DNA from: Chitinophagaceae bacterium
GTDB lineage: Bacteria; Bacteroidota; Bacteroidia; Chitinophagales; Chitinophagaceae
Reading direction: 5' to 3'
NCBI GenBank assembly: GCA_024103425.1
Contig: JAGFIS010000034.1
Span: forward strand, 1 to 64,000
Length of the DNA stretch: 64,000 bases
Each line of letters opens with the position of its first letter. The stretch's first letter is position 1. A program made the translations under genes and the position numbers. Shown piece by piece: positions 16,771 through 26,993 of the stretch. The notes under the pieces are model-generated. The model worked only from the letters and a program-made list of their open reading frames with translations, made no database searches and was not told the origin of the DNA.

Positions 16771-19700
16771 TATTTGATTTCTTCTTTTGCCCAGGTATCT
16801 GCTAACATTTCTGCCTGCTTTAATACAGTCTGTACTGCTTTTTCCTGCTTATCAGGTGGGTAGCCATATTGTCTTAGTATTTTGCGAACGATGACTCGTA
16901 ATTTGGCTCTTACGTTTTCTTTTATTTGCCAGTCAATGGTAGTATTTGCTTTTACCTTATCAACCAATTCTCTTGCAATTTCTCTAAGCTGCTCATCTTC
17001 CATTATTTGCTTAGCCGCATCGTTATCACAGATAGCATCGTAAAAAGCTATTTCGTCTTTTGTAAGGTTTAAAGCAGCTTCTCTCTCATCGGTCTGTCTT
17101 AGGTCTTTTGCCAAACCTATCAGCTCATTCAATATTTCAGCACTGGTCAATAATTGGTTTTGGTACTTTTTAATAGCGTTTTCCAGCATTTCTGAAAACT
17201 TCTTACTCAGTATCAGGTTGTGTGTAGAGCGGCTTTTCAATTCATCGTTCAGCAATTTTTTAAGCAATTCCAAAGCAAGGTTCTTATGTTGCATACCTCT
17301 AACTTCTTGTAAAAACTCATCACTTAAAATGGAAATATCCGGCTTCTTAATTCCGGCAGCATTAAAAATATCTACCACCTCGTTACTAACTATTGCTTTG
17401 TCTACCATTTGGCGAATGGCAGTTTCTATTTCTTCATCCGTTTTTCCGTTTTGGTTTCCGTTGAATTTTGAGAGGCGTGCTTTTACTATCTGAAAGAAAG
17501 CTACCTCTAATGCAATATCAGCAGCTTCTTGTGTGCTTTTACAAAGGGCGAAGGCTTTTGACAATAAACTTACTTCCTTATTAAAACGCTCCTTGCCATT
17601 TTCTACAGAAAGGATATGTTCTTCGGAAGTAAGGATGATAGATAATTTCTCTGCAACAGGTGCTGTGAAGTATGGGGTATAATCATAACCATTCATGATT
17701 TGCCGCACCACTTCCAGCTTTTCCATCATTATGGCAATAGCATCATCTATATCAAAGGTCGGTTTTCCCTTCCCGCCGCTTTCGGTATAAGTTGAAAGTG
17801 CTTTCTTTAAATCCTGTGCTATACCAATATAATCTACTATCAAGCCTCCAGGTTTATCTAAATAAACCCTATTCACCCTTGCAATTGCCTGCATCAGACT
17901 GTGTCCTTTCATGGGTTTATCTACATACAAAGTGTGTAAGGAGGGAGCATCAAAACCTGTAAGCCACATATCCCTTACAAGTACCAGTTTCAATTCATCT
18001 TTAGGTTCTTTCAATCTTTCACCGATGGCTTTATTCCTTTCCTTACTTCTTAGATGAGGTTGAAAAGTAGCGGGGTCGGACGAAGACCCTGTCATAACAA
18101 CTTTAATTGCTCCTTCATTATCATCTTTACTGTGCCAATGCGGTTTTAGTTTAATTATCTCCTCATACAACAAAACACAAATTCTGCGGCTCATACAAAC
18201 TATCATTCCTTTACCTTCAAATACTTCCTGTCTTTCTTCAAAATGATTAACAATATCGGCAGCTACATTTTTTATCCTATTCGCATTTCCTACAATTGCT
18301 TCCAGCCTTGCCCATTTGGCTTTTGCCTTTTGCTTATCAGTTAACTCTTTGTCTTCTGTTATTTCTTCAAACTCTTCATCCAGCAACTCCTTTGCTTCTG
18401 GGTCTATATTCACTTTTGCCAAACGGCTTTCATAGTATATGCGAACCGTTGCTCCATCTTCTACTGCCTGTTGTATATCGTACACATCAATGTAGTCGCC
18501 AAAAACAGTTTTTGTATTTCTATCGGTGAGCTCTACGGGTGTACCGGTAAAACCAATGAAGGTTGCAGCAGGCAAAGCATCCCGCATGTATTTGGCAAAC
18601 CCGTAGGTAGTTCTTGCGCCTATTTCTTTTCCTTCTTCGTCTTTAATAATCCTGTTCTTTGCTTCAAAGCCATACTGTGTGCGGTGCGCCTCATCTGCAA
18701 TCACCACAATGTTTTTACGGTCACTAAGCAATGGGAAAATATCTTGCCCTTCTTCGGGAAAAAATTTCTGAACCGTTGTGAAAACTACACCACCTGCTGC
18801 AACTTGCAGTTTGTCTTTTAGATCATCTCTGTTTTGTGCCTGTGTGGGAGCCTGCCTTAATAATTGCCGACAAGCTGCGAAAGTATCAAACAACTGCTGG
18901 TCAAGGTCGTTCCTGTCTGTAATGACAACGATGGTAGGATTGTTTAGTGCCTGAATGATTTTTCCGGTATAAAAAACCATTGACAATGATTTACCACTTC
19001 CTTGTGTATGCCATACGATACCGCCCTTTTGTGTAGCATCTTTATCACCAAACCCCGTAGCTTGTACGGTGCTATCTACTGCTTTATTTACTGCGTAGTA
19101 TTGGTGATAGGCAGCAATTTTCTTGATGGTTTCGATAGTGATTATTTGCGTTACCGGGTCTTCTTTTTTGTCTTTTTCAAAAACAATAAAATAGCGGAGA
19201 TAATCCAGCAAAGTATTTTTATTGAGCAAGCCTTCTATTAAAACCAACAATTCGCTTTCTAAATGCGAAGCATTTGTTTTACCATCCTTCGTTTTCCATT
19301 TTGAATAGCGGCTAAAAGATGCACTGATACTACCTGCTTTTGCTTCAAAACCATCGCTGGCTACCATAAATGCATTGTAGGGAAATAGAGATGGGACGGC
19401 AGTTTTGTAATTATTGAGTTGGGTATAGGCTTTTTCCACTGTTGCTTTGGCATCGGCTGGGTTTTTTAATTCAATGATGACCAAGGGAATGCCGTTAATG
19501 AATAAAATAATATCGGGGCGTTTGTGCTGTGTGCCTTCTGTAATGGTAAATTGGTTGACGCAGACGTAGTTGTTGTTTTCCGGATTTTGATAATCTATCA
19601 ATAAAACTTTATCACCTCTGGTTTCGCCATTGAGTGTATAGGTTACATCCACACCTTCGGTTAGCATGATGTGAAAATCTTCATTTGCCTGCATCATGTC

Positions 19701-19943
19701 GGGGCTGCCAATACGCAATACTTTATTGATGGCTTCTTCTTGCGCCGATATGGGAATTTGTTCATTGATAACAGCAATATGCTGCCGCAGCCGTTCTTTC
19801 AGTATCACATCATTATAGCTATCTCGTTCCGGGAACTCCCCATCAGATGCCAACATAGGACCGTACATATAATCCCAACCGATAGATTGTAAATGCTCAA
19901 TGGCAAGTTGTTCTATGCTATCTTCAGATATTATTTCGTTCAT
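16770..19943 (-). CDS. hsdR: type I restriction enzyme subunit R
   Basis: Motor and nuclease subunit of a type I restriction-modification enzyme, 1057 aa, usual length. The PD-(D/E)xK nuclease is near the N-terminus (Asp144 in KRPDIILF, Glu158-Leu-Lys160 in IIELK). The helicase motor follows: Walker A GSGKS (315-319), DEAH box (417-420), FTGTP motif, and the motif VI segment [10 protein letters not shown]. The C-terminal third is helical and charged, as expected for contact with the methylase. All key residues are present, so it should be active. It overlaps the DUF262 gene by 4 bases (ATGA) and the GHKL gene by one base. Confidence 0.96.
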   Translation of the reverse strand: MNEIISEDSIEQLAIEHLQSIGWDYMYGPMLASDGEFPERDSYNDVILKERLRQHIAVINEQIPISAQEEAINKVLRIGSPDMMQANEDFHIMLTEGVDVTYTLNGETRGDKVLLIDYQNPENNNYVCVNQFTITEGTQHKRPDIILFINGIPLVIIELKNPADAKATVEKAYTQLNNYKTAVPSLFPYNAFMVASDGFEAKAGSISASFSRYSKWKTKDGKTNASHLESELLVLIEGLLNKNTLLDYLRYFIVFEKDKKEDPVTQIITIETIKKIAAYHQYYAVNKAVDSTVQATGFGDKDATQKGGIVWHTQGSGKSLSMVFYTGKIIQALNNPTIVVITDRNDLDQQLFDTFAACRQLLRQAPTQAQNRDDLKDKLQVAAGGVVFTTVQKFFPEEGQDIFPLLSDRKNIVVIADEAHRTQYGFEAKNRIIKDEEGKEIGARTTYGFAKYMRDALPAATFIGFTGTPVELTDRNTKTVFGDYIDVYDIQQAVEDGATVRIYYESRLAKVNIDPEAKELLDEEFEEITEDKELTDKQKAKAKWARLEAIVGNANRIKNVAADIVNHFEERQEVFEGKGMIVCMSRRICVLLYEEIIKLKPHWHSKDDNEGAIKVVMTGSSSDPATFQPHLRSKERNKAIGERLKEPKDELKLVLVRDMWLTGFDAPSLHTLYVDKPMKGHSLMQAIARVNRVYLDKPGGLIVDYIGIAQDLKKALSTYTESGGKGKPTFDIDDAIAIMMEKLEVVRQIMNGYDYTPYFTAPVAEKLSIILTSEEHILSVENGKERFNKEVSLLSKAFALCKSTQEAADIALEVAFFQIVKARLSKFNGNQNGKTDEEIETAIRQMVDKAIVSNEVVDIFNAAGIKKPDISILSDEFLQEVRGMQHKNLALELLKKLLNDELKSRSTHNLILSKKFSEMLENAIKKYQNQLLTSAEILNELIGLAKDLRQTDEREAALNLTKDEIAFYDAICDNDAAKQIMEDEQLREIARELVDKVKANTTIDWQIKENVRAKLRVIVRKILRQYGYPPDKQEKAVQTVLKQAEMLADTWAKEEIK

Positions 19944-21718
19944 GTTTTTTGGATTAAATTCTTTTTGATTTTCTCTAAATCAACATCTAAAATTTTCTCT
20001 ACCTGATCACAAAACCACATCCATCGCCCATTCATAGCATCAATATTCCATTCTTTATTGAATTTGTTGCTGTTGTAATCGTTTACAATGTTTTGAGTGA
20101 TTTTAAATGAGCTGATTTTTTTATCGTCGGCATCTTCCAAACCTGTACCATCGTAGGATTGAAGTTTAATATCAAAGGCGTAATTTCTTGCATCCAGGTT
20201 TTTGCTTCCACTAAGCAACGTAAGGTTAGCTCCGGTATTTATCCATTCGTCAAGGTCTTTGATATCGTTGGCAAATTGCCATTCTTCTATTTTATTAAAT
20301 GCCCTTGGAAGGATATGCTCCGTCTGAATATTTCTATCTCCCATTGAGTAATAGGGTGGATTATCCTGCTGTTCATATTCAATCATAAACAGTAGCGGTT
20401 TACACCATGCTTCAAAATAAATGTCTCCATTCAGGTTATTGATGGCTCTTTGTATAACGTCATCATTCAATTGTTTGTTCCATTCATTTTCTATATCCGC
20501 TAATGGTTTGTGGTCTTTTAAATAGCCAATGAGATTAAAAGAAGTTTGTTTGATTTTTGATAATGTATTTCCTGCCAGCCAGTTTAAATAATAATATCTT
20601 CTGAACTTGACTAAAAACTCCTCGAACTGTGGATATTTTACATACAACGCCGTAGTAACTATGGTGCGCCAATACACACTCCATCTTAGATAATACAATG
20701 AATACATTATCGGACTTTCAGAGTTGTAAACGTCTATTTTATAGGTATGCACAAAGTCTTTAAATTCTTTTATTACTTCGTTGGCATATCTTGCATCAAA
20801 AAGATTTCGCAATTCATCGTATAATGAACGTTCAGGGTTTTTTGCCAATAAATAATACTCATACATCACAAATAGATTGTTCATGCTTTCCTCTGTATCC
20901 GTGGCTATGTTTTCACAGCTTTTCCAGTCGTCCATAAACTGGTCTTCGTGTTGCTTTCTTACTTCGGCATCTTCTTCATACTGTTTATGGATTTTACCGA
21001 TTAAAAAGCTTTTGATTAGGTCTGCATTGGAAAGGTCGAGCCCTCTGTCGTTCAATACCTGAAACAGCTTAATGGCAAAACTTACCGATTGGCAATCAAT
21101 GCGGATGATTTTTACACTGTTGAACAGGTAGTTGATAAACTGTCCCGTTTCTTCTTCGCCCAATTCTTCCATTTTTTCCCGAAAGAAGGCGGCGGTATTC
21201 ATAAACTTGAACTTGGGTGCTTGCTCTATGCGTAAGTCTTTTTTGTAGGGTCTTTTATTATCTGTTGCCCTTCCTTCTTTAATAACTAAATTCTGAAAAT
21301 CGCTTTCATGGTTGGAATGTGTTCTGAGCCGTAACCGTTCGAACCTGTCATTTAAACGGATTGAAGATTTTATGGCAGAAACATCAATGGCAAAAGGGTC
21401 TTTCTCTAAAATAGCTGCGTTAATATCCGGGTACATATCCCGGCATACGCAAAGCAGAATTAGAAGTGTAGTTAGTCGTTGCTGCCCATCTACTATGTCC
21501 AGATAATTAGAGGCTTCCTCCGGCTTGGCAGTAATAATAGAACCTAAAAAATAATTGGGCTCGTATTGCTGAGCTTCCCGCAAATCGTCCCAGAGTTTGC
21601 TCAACTGGTCTTCGCCCCAGGAGTAAGGACGCTGGTAACGGGGTATTTGATACAGGGCATCTTTATTACCAAACAGTTCGCCAATGGTTAGGCTTTGTGG
21701 TTTAAATATATCTTCCAT
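19940..21718 (-). CDS. DUF262/DUF1524 GmrSD-like nuclease
   Basis: 592-aa fusion with an N-terminal DUF262 domain (YQRPYSW at 28-34 and DGQQR at 77-81, the ParB-like nucleotide-binding signature) and a C-terminal DUF1524 His-Asn-type nuclease domain (His468 in TEHILPR, Asn498 in GANLTLL, Asn512). This is the architecture of GmrS-GmrD, SspE and BrxU, which cut modified or foreign DNA using NTP. The motifs appear complete. It lies inside the type I operon, 11 bases after the GIY-YIG gene and overlapping hsdR by 4 bases, so it must be co-expressed with the R-M enzyme. Whether it restricts modified phage DNA here is inferred from the family. Confidence 0.88.
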   Translation of the reverse strand: MEDIFKPQSLTIGELFGNKDALYQIPRYQRPYSWGEDQLSKLWDDLREAQQYEPNYFLGSIITAKPEEASNYLDIVDGQQRLTTLLILLCVCRDMYPDINAAILEKDPFAIDVSAIKSSIRLNDRFERLRLRTHSNHESDFQNLVIKEGRATDNKRPYKKDLRIEQAPKFKFMNTAAFFREKMEELGEEETGQFINYLFNSVKIIRIDCQSVSFAIKLFQVLNDRGLDLSNADLIKSFLIGKIHKQYEEDAEVRKQHEDQFMDDWKSCENIATDTEESMNNLFVMYEYYLLAKNPERSLYDELRNLFDARYANEVIKEFKDFVHTYKIDVYNSESPIMYSLYYLRWSVYWRTIVTTALYVKYPQFEEFLVKFRRYYYLNWLAGNTLSKIKQTSFNLIGYLKDHKPLADIENEWNKQLNDDVIQRAINNLNGDIYFEAWCKPLLFMIEYEQQDNPPYYSMGDRNIQTEHILPRAFNKIEEWQFANDIKDLDEWINTGANLTLLSGSKNLDARNYAFDIKLQSYDGTGLEDADDKKISSFKITQNIVNDYNSNKFNKEWNIDAMNGRWMWFCDQVEKILDVDLEKIKKNLIQKT

Positions 21719-21729
21719 TTAGTTTTTCT

Positions 21730-22152
21730 TTAAAAATCAGTATTCCATCGTGGCAGTCCTTTATGCTGCCTAAAATAGTCTTGAAGACAGTAAGCCTCGG
21801 CATAAGCCGGTATATCTTCCACTTCTCCTGCCTCAAAGGTTACATACCACTTCACTATTATTTCTTTAATACCCTCTACCATCATTTTAGAAGCCCATGC
21901 CTTTTTTCTTGGCGCATCAAACTGCTTTCCGTTTACTATCCTGTCGCACATGCCACCTTTTCTTAACTGAAAGCTACCATCCTGGCATACCCAACCGGAA
22001 CTTCCGATATAGATTATTTCATGCGTAGCTGCGTTATAAACAATATAAATCCCTCCTTTGTCCGTAGGCGCATTACATTTTTTTGAAAGCACCTCTTCAG
22101 TTTTAAAAACAAACTCGCCCCTTGTTTTGTATTTATTTGTCAGTGCTTCCAT
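21730..22152 (-). CDS. GIY-YIG domain protein
   Basis: 140-aa protein with a GIY-YIG nuclease fold: GGIYIVYN, then YIGSSG, an Arg in LRKGGMCDR, and a late Glu in the helix YAEAYCLQDYF. It is little more than the domain plus short extensions, with no DNA-binding module visible. It is placed between hsdS (8 bases) and the DUF262 gene (11 bases) in the same operon. GIY-YIG proteins cut or nick DNA; many small ones next to restriction genes have unproven roles. It could be a nuclease subunit or a structural partner of the DUF262 protein. Confidence 0.78.
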   Translation of the reverse strand: MEALTNKYKTRGEFVFKTEEVLSKKCNAPTDKGGIYIVYNAATHEIIYIGSSGWVCQDGSFQLRKGGMCDRIVNGKQFDAPRKKAWASKMMVEGIKEIIVKWYVTFEAGEVEDIPAYAEAYCLQDYFRQHKGLPRWNTDF

Positions 22153-22160
22153 TATCTACT

Positions 22161-23393
22161 TCATTTTACCCTCACCGTTCCGCTCATCAACTGTGGCAAT
22201 AAACTATCCCGCAATTGGGTAAGGGTTTTTATTTGCTTTTTATTTTGATTTTGCTTTTTAAATAATGGCTTTATTTTTTTATTGAAACTTATTACTTCGT
22301 TTTCATTAGGCATTTTAAATTCCATTTGGTTCAGTAGTGCTTTGTAATCCAAATTTTTTATTCCTGAACTACCATTTTCTAAATTGAAAAATTCTCCTTG
22401 ATTGTATAAAAATTGCAAATAGCAATAAAGAAAAAATGAATAATCTTTCCTTTTTATTCTAATCATTCTACAGAAATTAGAAAAGACTATTGGATAATCA
22501 AATAGGTCTTGAACATCGTCGTTTATATAGCATACTCTTCCTGTAGATTGGTTGTCTGTTCCTCCTGATATTTCAATAATTAAATCACCTTCTTTTGGTT
22601 GTATATTTTCAAACTTTTTTTCCTTTACAAAACGAATAGGCGTTTTTAATGGTAATCCGGTAATCAAGTCTGCAATATCAGTTCCTCTAATACAGTTAAC
22701 TGCTTTATTAAAATCGTTTTCTAAATTTTCTTTACCCCATTCCCCTCCTACAGTTTCTAAAATCCATTTACTAAAGCTTCCCATTTCCCAATCCTCCTTT
22801 GCATCTTCTACAAACCATTTTCTAAACAACGTTTCAGCCAATTGTTCTAAAGTTTGGTTTTGGTGGTGCAGCAGGTCTATTTTGGCATCTAAGCGGCTGA
22901 GTATGGTGGCTATGGCTTTTTGGGTGGGGAGTGGGGGGAGAGTGATGTCAACTTCACTCAATAAAGATGTATTAATAGATGGCATTGTTGCTCCAACCGC
23001 AATCATCCTTATCGTTTCTTTAAAACTGAATTGACTAAAGTAGTAAGACAAATATCTGGAATAAATAATACCCTCATTAACTCTTACTCTTAACAACCTG
23101 CCCGAAAACATCCATCCATCTTCCTGTTCAGAAATGTATGCACATCTGTCAACTGAACCAACTCTACTAAATACGATGTCCCCTTTTTTAAGAGTGTATT
23201 TTTTTAATCTGTTTTTATCTTCATCTCCAACTAACGGTAAGTTTTTATGCAGAACTTTATTATCTCCTAAATGTTCTACAGTTATAATTGGCGTGCCTGT
23301 TGGCTTGTAATCACTCATATGTAACTGACTACCGAATGGACCTGTTTGTACGTTCGCCACATCTCCTAACTTATATTCTTTCCAATCGTTCAT
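22161..23393 (-). CDS. hsdS: type I restriction enzyme specificity subunit S
   Basis: DNA-recognition subunit, 410 aa, usual length. Two target recognition domains are seen (about 1-150 and 210-365), each followed by a helical conserved region (about 160-195 with HHQNQTLEQLAETLFRKWF, and about 375-405 with KKQIKTLTQLRDSLLPQLMSG). The first domain begins with the usual WKEYKLGDVANVQTGPFGS pattern. Start codon shares one base with the stop of hsdM (TAATG). The recognised DNA site cannot be told from sequence. Confidence 0.95.
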   Translation of the reverse strand: MNDWKEYKLGDVANVQTGPFGSQLHMSDYKPTGTPIITVEHLGDNKVLHKNLPLVGDEDKNRLKKYTLKKGDIVFSRVGSVDRCAYISEQEDGWMFSGRLLRVRVNEGIIYSRYLSYYFSQFSFKETIRMIAVGATMPSINTSLLSEVDITLPPLPTQKAIATILSRLDAKIDLLHHQNQTLEQLAETLFRKWFVEDAKEDWEMGSFSKWILETVGGEWGKENLENDFNKAVNCIRGTDIADLITGLPLKTPIRFVKEKKFENIQPKEGDLIIEISGGTDNQSTGRVCYINDDVQDLFDYPIVFSNFCRMIRIKRKDYSFFLYCYLQFLYNQGEFFNLENGSSGIKNLDYKALLNQMEFKMPNENEVISFNKKIKPLFKKQNQNKKQIKTLTQLRDSLLPQLMSGTVRVK

Positions 23394-24937
23394 TATGTTA
23401 TTATTATTTGCTCTAAGCTTTGGTCAATTAATTTATTCAATTTTGCTTCCTCTTTCATTTGTTCTTTTAATGTGGCTTTGAGTGTGGTAAAGCGTTCTTT
23501 AAAATCAAAATCTTCCTCATCGTCGGGCAAGCCTATGTACCTGCCGGGTGTAAGCACATAATCCAATGCTTCTATCTCTGCAAGGGTGGCAGTTTTGCAA
23601 AAGCCGGGTATGTCTTTATATGCTTTTTTACTTGTTCGCCAATTGTGGAAAGTGTCTGCCAATAATTGTATATCGTCATTGCTAAGCTCCCGGTTTCGGC
23701 GGTTAATGAGGTGCCCCATATTGCGGGCATCTATAAACAACACTTCGCCGTTGCGTTCTTTTTTGCCACGGCTAAAAAACCAAAGGCAGGCGGGTATTTG
23801 TGTGTTTAAAAACAATTTGGTGGGCAGGTTTACAATGCAGTCTATACGCCCGTCTTTCACCAGTGCTTTGCGTATCTCGCCCTCATTGCTGCTTTTGGTG
23901 CTGAGGCTGCCTTTTGCCAGTACAATGCCGCCTTTACCGTTGGGCGCAAGGTGGTAAATGAAATGTTGCAGCCAGGCAAAGTTGGCATTGCCTGCGGGCG
24001 GTATGCCGTACTTCCATCTGCCATCTTTGGTAAGCAGGTCGCCGCTCCAGTCGCTGTCGTTAAACGGTGGGTTGGCAATAATGTAATCCGCTTTTAGGTC
24101 GGGATGGGCATCTTTTAAAAAACTGCCTTCGGTATTCCATTTTATGTGTTCGCTGTTAATGCCTCTAATGGCAAGGTTCATCTTAGCCAGCCGCCAGGTA
24201 GTTTGGTTGCTTTCCTGCCCGTAAATATTTATGTCGTCTATCTTTCCCTGATGGCTGAGAATAAATTCTTCGCTTTGTACAAACATGCCGCCGCTGCCGC
24301 AGCAGGGGTCGTACACACGCCCTTTGTAGGGTTCCAGCATTTGCACCAATAGCTGCACCACGCCTTTTGGGGTGTAGAACTGTCCGCCTTTTCTGCCTTC
24401 GGCAAGGGCAAACTGCCCGAGAAAATATTCGTACACTTTACCCAGCACATCCTTTGCCCGGCTCGCTTTATCGCCAATGGTAATGTTGCTGAACTGGTCT
24501 ATCAATCCACCCAGAGATGTTTTATCCAAATTTTCCCTTGCATATTGCTTGGGCAATACATTTTTAAGCGATTTGTTTTCCTTTTCTATGGCATCCATTG
24601 CATCATCAACCGTTTTGCCAATAGTGGGCTTTTTTGCTTCTGCCATTAAGTGTGTCCACCGGGCGGTTGGTGGTACGTAAAACACATTTTCAGCAAGGCA
24701 TTCGTCTTTGAACTCTGCCAAAAGGGTTTCGTCATTCTCAAAATCTGCACCATTGTATTGGATGAAGTTATTGTATAACTCTTCAAACGCATCGCTGATG
24801 TATTTCAAGAAAATCAAGCCCAAGACAATGTGCTTGTATTCGGCAGCATCTATGTTTTTGCGTAGCTTATCGGCAGCCAGCCAAAGTGTTTTTTCTAAAG
24901 GCAGTTCCTGTTCTTTTGTTTTTCTTGCTTTTGCCAA
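23393..24937 (-). CDS. hsdM: type I restriction enzyme methylase subunit M
   Basis: N6-adenine methyltransferase subunit, 514 aa, usual length. It has the helical N-terminal domain (HsdM_N-like, about 12-150), then the SAM-binding motif DPCCGSGG (210-217) and the catalytic NPPF (289-292), which marks adenine-N6 methylation. With HsdS it modifies host DNA and with HsdR it restricts unmodified DNA. It starts 10 bases after the unknown protein gene at 24948, so that gene belongs to the same operon. Confidence 0.96.
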   Translation of the reverse strand: MAKARKTKEQELPLEKTLWLAADKLRKNIDAAEYKHIVLGLIFLKYISDAFEELYNNFIQYNGADFENDETLLAEFKDECLAENVFYVPPTARWTHLMAEAKKPTIGKTVDDAMDAIEKENKSLKNVLPKQYARENLDKTSLGGLIDQFSNITIGDKASRAKDVLGKVYEYFLGQFALAEGRKGGQFYTPKGVVQLLVQMLEPYKGRVYDPCCGSGGMFVQSEEFILSHQGKIDDINIYGQESNQTTWRLAKMNLAIRGINSEHIKWNTEGSFLKDAHPDLKADYIIANPPFNDSDWSGDLLTKDGRWKYGIPPAGNANFAWLQHFIYHLAPNGKGGIVLAKGSLSTKSSNEGEIRKALVKDGRIDCIVNLPTKLFLNTQIPACLWFFSRGKKERNGEVLFIDARNMGHLINRRNRELSNDDIQLLADTFHNWRTSKKAYKDIPGFCKTATLAEIEALDYVLTPGRYIGLPDDEEDFDFKERFTTLKATLKEQMKEEAKLNKLIDQSLEQIIIT

Positions 24938-24947
24938 TGTTTTATTT

Positions 24948-25820
24948 TTAAATTAGTATGTCTTTAAATTTTTCGTCTAATGCATCCCAGTCCATACCTT
25001 TCAAAAGGGCTTCTTCCACTGAAAACTCGGCTTTGGATTGAGCGGTGTGTAATTTCTTGCGGATGCCTTCCACTCTCATAGAGATATTACCTCCGCCTTC
25101 TGAAGTATAATCTACCAGACTGTTTATTAGCTTGCTGTCTGGATTGATTTCAAGATTACTATCGCCATCGCTGTTGAGTTCTACGGTAGTTTTATGGGAA
25201 TTGGTATCCTCGTATAATTCTTTAAGGTTGATTTGCAGATTACGACTGATGTTAGCCATGTTAGGCGAAACCATTTCAAAGGAAAGCTGTTTAATCTTCT
25301 TGTCATAATGACTAACCATTTTCCAGAACTCCCGCTTGTCAAAGATGGGTTCTAAATAAAATGAAAGGCTTTCGTTGCGAAGCTGCTTATCAATCGTTTC
25401 TTCTAAAATGCGGCTAACAGTATCTGTTTCCTTAAAAGCCTGCGTGTAGGACTGAATGGCGATTTTTTGAACGTCCGGTGCATTATTAAACGCAATGAGA
25501 ATATTGGGGTAATCTTCTACGGTTGTTTCTGTAAAATCTTTATTGGTGATTCGCTTCTGCCTTTTGACTGCTACTTTGAAATAAAAGCGGTTATTTTTCT
25601 GGTACACCAACTTGCTTTCAATCTCTGATTTGTTGGACTTGAAATGAAAGTTTTGGTTGCTAAGGATATTTTCAAGAATGGTATTTTTCGCGGCGCGAAC
25701 TTCATCGGGATTCTGATAAGGACTATCTGTTCTAAGCTGCACCGCTTTATCCACAAGCAGTTGATAGCGATAGATATCAAAGGTGGCATTCTTGCCGGGA
25801 GTGATGGCAATATCCGTCAT
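24948..25820 (-). CDS. unknown protein leading the R-M operon
   Basis: 290-aa protein that I do not recognise. It is charged and mostly soluble, with a Lys-rich middle part (about 70-95, [15 protein letters not shown]), Ser/Thr/Asn-rich stretches and a C-terminal helix ([16 protein letters not shown]). No signal peptide, membrane segment, or nuclease or ATPase motif is visible. Its position is the informative point: it is the first gene of the operon, 10 bases before hsdM, directly behind the shared promoter/operator. It is therefore made with the R-M enzyme and could be a regulator, an inhibitor of self-restriction or an added defence protein. Function unknown. Confidence 0.75.
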   Translation of the reverse strand: MTDIAITPGKNATFDIYRYQLLVDKAVQLRTDSPYQNPDEVRAAKNTILENILSNQNFHFKSNKSEIESKLVYQKNNRFYFKVAVKRQKRITNKDFTETTVEDYPNILIAFNNAPDVQKIAIQSYTQAFKETDTVSRILEETIDKQLRNESLSFYLEPIFDKREFWKMVSHYDKKIKQLSFEMVSPNMANISRNLQINLKELYEDTNSHKTTVELNSDGDSNLEINPDSKLINSLVDYTSEGGGNISMRVEGIRKKLHTAQSKAEFSVEEALLKGMDWDALDEKFKDILI

Positions 25821-25841
25821 AATTCTTCAGTTAAATGGTTT

Positions 25842-25849
25842 CAAAAGTA
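25842..25849 (-). promoter_or_regulatory. -7 box of the R-M operon promoter
   Basis: TACTTTTG read leftward matches the Bacteroidota TAnnTTTG -7 element. It lies about 20-30 bases upstream of the start codon at 25818-25820. The operator palindrome at 25867-25881 sits 17 bases further upstream, over the expected -33 region. No clear TTG -33 is seen. Confidence 0.55.
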
Positions 25850-25866
25850 ATGTTTATTTTCAAAAA

Positions 25867-25881
25867 ACCTTACGGTAAGGT
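25867..25881. promoter_or_regulatory. palindromic operator between divergent promoters
   Basis: ACCTTAC-G-GTAAGGT is a perfect 7-bp-arm palindrome around one central base. It lies between the leftward R-M -7 box and the rightward MerR-like gene -7 box, so one bound dimer could control both. MerR-type regulators normally bind such dyads near the promoter spacer. Binding by the neighbouring gene product is inferred. Confidence 0.65.
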
Positions 25882-25892
25882 ATAATTCTTTG

Positions 25893-25900
25893 TATCTTTG
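25893..25900 (+). promoter_or_regulatory. -7 box of the MerR-like gene
   Basis: TATCTTTG matches TAnnTTTG and ends 17 bases before the ATG at 25918, predicting a short leader. The operator palindrome ends 11 bases upstream of it. Confidence 0.6.
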
Positions 25901-25917
25901 AAGAAAGAAATTTGTAA

Positions 25918-26751
25918 ATGGCAACCCTCAAGACTGCATTAATCAAATCGGGCAAACTGGTAGAGGCATTTACGAATGAAATGTTTGAGGAAAGCTTTGA
26001 AAATTACTTTAAGCAAAAGGGCAAAAACAAGGTTTCGCAAGTACTGAACAATACAGAACGCAATATTAAACTCTCGTCTGTAACCTACCGTCAATTAAAT
26101 AGCTGGGAGCAGCAGGGTTTATTAACTACGAGCAGAGAAGATGAAAGAAGCTGGCGCAGGTTTAGTATTATGGATGCGCTGTGGGTAAAGATTATTCAGG
26201 AGCTAAGAGAATTTGGGCTAAGCAGTGAACAAATAAAAACAGCAAAAGAAAGTCTGAGTTATGGCAAGGAACGCTTTTCGGTGGAGTTGCCGATACTGGA
26301 ATTTTATACAGCGTTTGCTATTGGCAGTAAAATGCCGGTGTTGCTTTTGATTTTTAAAGATGGTGTAGCTGTTCCTACCAATACTACACAATACAGGATA
26401 GCACAGCAGTTGACCGATTTGGAAAATCACCTTCAAATCAATTTGAACCAGTTGTTGCAATCGTTGTTTCCTGATGTTGACTTAGCGCCTAATAGGAAGT
26501 TGGAACTATTGCCCGACATGGATGAAATGGAATTGCTGGCTTTCCTGCGCATTGGAAATTATGAGAAAGTGGAAATTCAGTACAAGGGTGGCAGAATGCA
26601 CGTTTTAGAAGGCATGGAACGAATAGAAGCCGGAAAGCTGGTAATGGATGCCATCAGGGAACATAAGTATCAAAAAATTGAGGTGGTGGTGGAAGAAGGG
26701 AAAACAGTTTCCCTCCGCCGCACTGTAAAAAAGAAAATAAAAAAGGGATAA
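25918..26751 (+). CDS. MerR-like transcriptional regulator
   Basis: 277-aa DNA-binding protein. The part at about 50-110 (SSVTYRQLNSWEQQGLL, then RRFSIMDALWVKIIQELREFGLS) has the MerR winged helix-turn-helix pattern: recognition helix, YRQL/W turn, R-R-F-S wing and the long helix with LREFGLS. The long C-terminal half is not a typical metal-binding MerR tail; it ends in a Lys-rich segment. It is divergent from the eight-gene R-M operon across a 97-base gap that contains a palindrome, so it very likely regulates that operon and itself. The ligand or signal is unknown. Confidence 0.8.
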   Translation: MATLKTALIKSGKLVEAFTNEMFEESFENYFKQKGKNKVSQVLNNTERNIKLSSVTYRQLNSWEQQGLLTTSREDERSWRRFSIMDALWVKIIQELREFGLSSEQIKTAKESLSYGKERFSVELPILEFYTAFAIGSKMPVLLLIFKDGVAVPTNTTQYRIAQQLTDLENHLQINLNQLLQSLFPDVDLAPNRKLELLPDMDEMELLAFLRIGNYEKVEIQYKGGRMHVLEGMERIEAGKLVMDAIREHKYQKIEVVVEEGKTVSLRRTVKKKIKKG

Positions 26752-26822
26752 TGCACCCTAAGAATTGCCTATTGCAGAAATGACCGGACAATGCCCCGGA
26801 GTGGATGCGGAAGCTATTCAAA

Positions 26823-26993
26823 ATGCTCAACTTAGAGAAGTGTAAAAAAATTTTAGAAAAAAATGGGAAAAAGGTCACTGATGAGGAAGTAAAAAAAATC
26901 AGAGAACTGATGTACAAAATCGGCAATCTGGACTATTTATTAACTACTGAAAGAAAGAAGGGATGCAAACAGTTGTCATCTACACCCGTGTAA
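26823..26993 (+). CDS. small protein preceding the recombinase
   Basis: 56-aa protein from the ATG at 26823 (MLNLEKCKKIL); a longer frame starts at 26805. It is Lys-rich and helical, with the pattern NGKKVTDEEVKKIRELMYKIGNLDY. I have seen such short proteins before recombinase genes in Bacteroidota, but have no family name or function for it. Its 3' end overlaps the recombinase start by 31 bases, so the pair is translated from one transcript. It could be a directionality or accessory factor. Confidence 0.55.
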   Translation: MLNLEKCKKILEKNGKKVTDEEVKKIRELMYKIGNLDYLLTTERKKGCKQLSSTPV

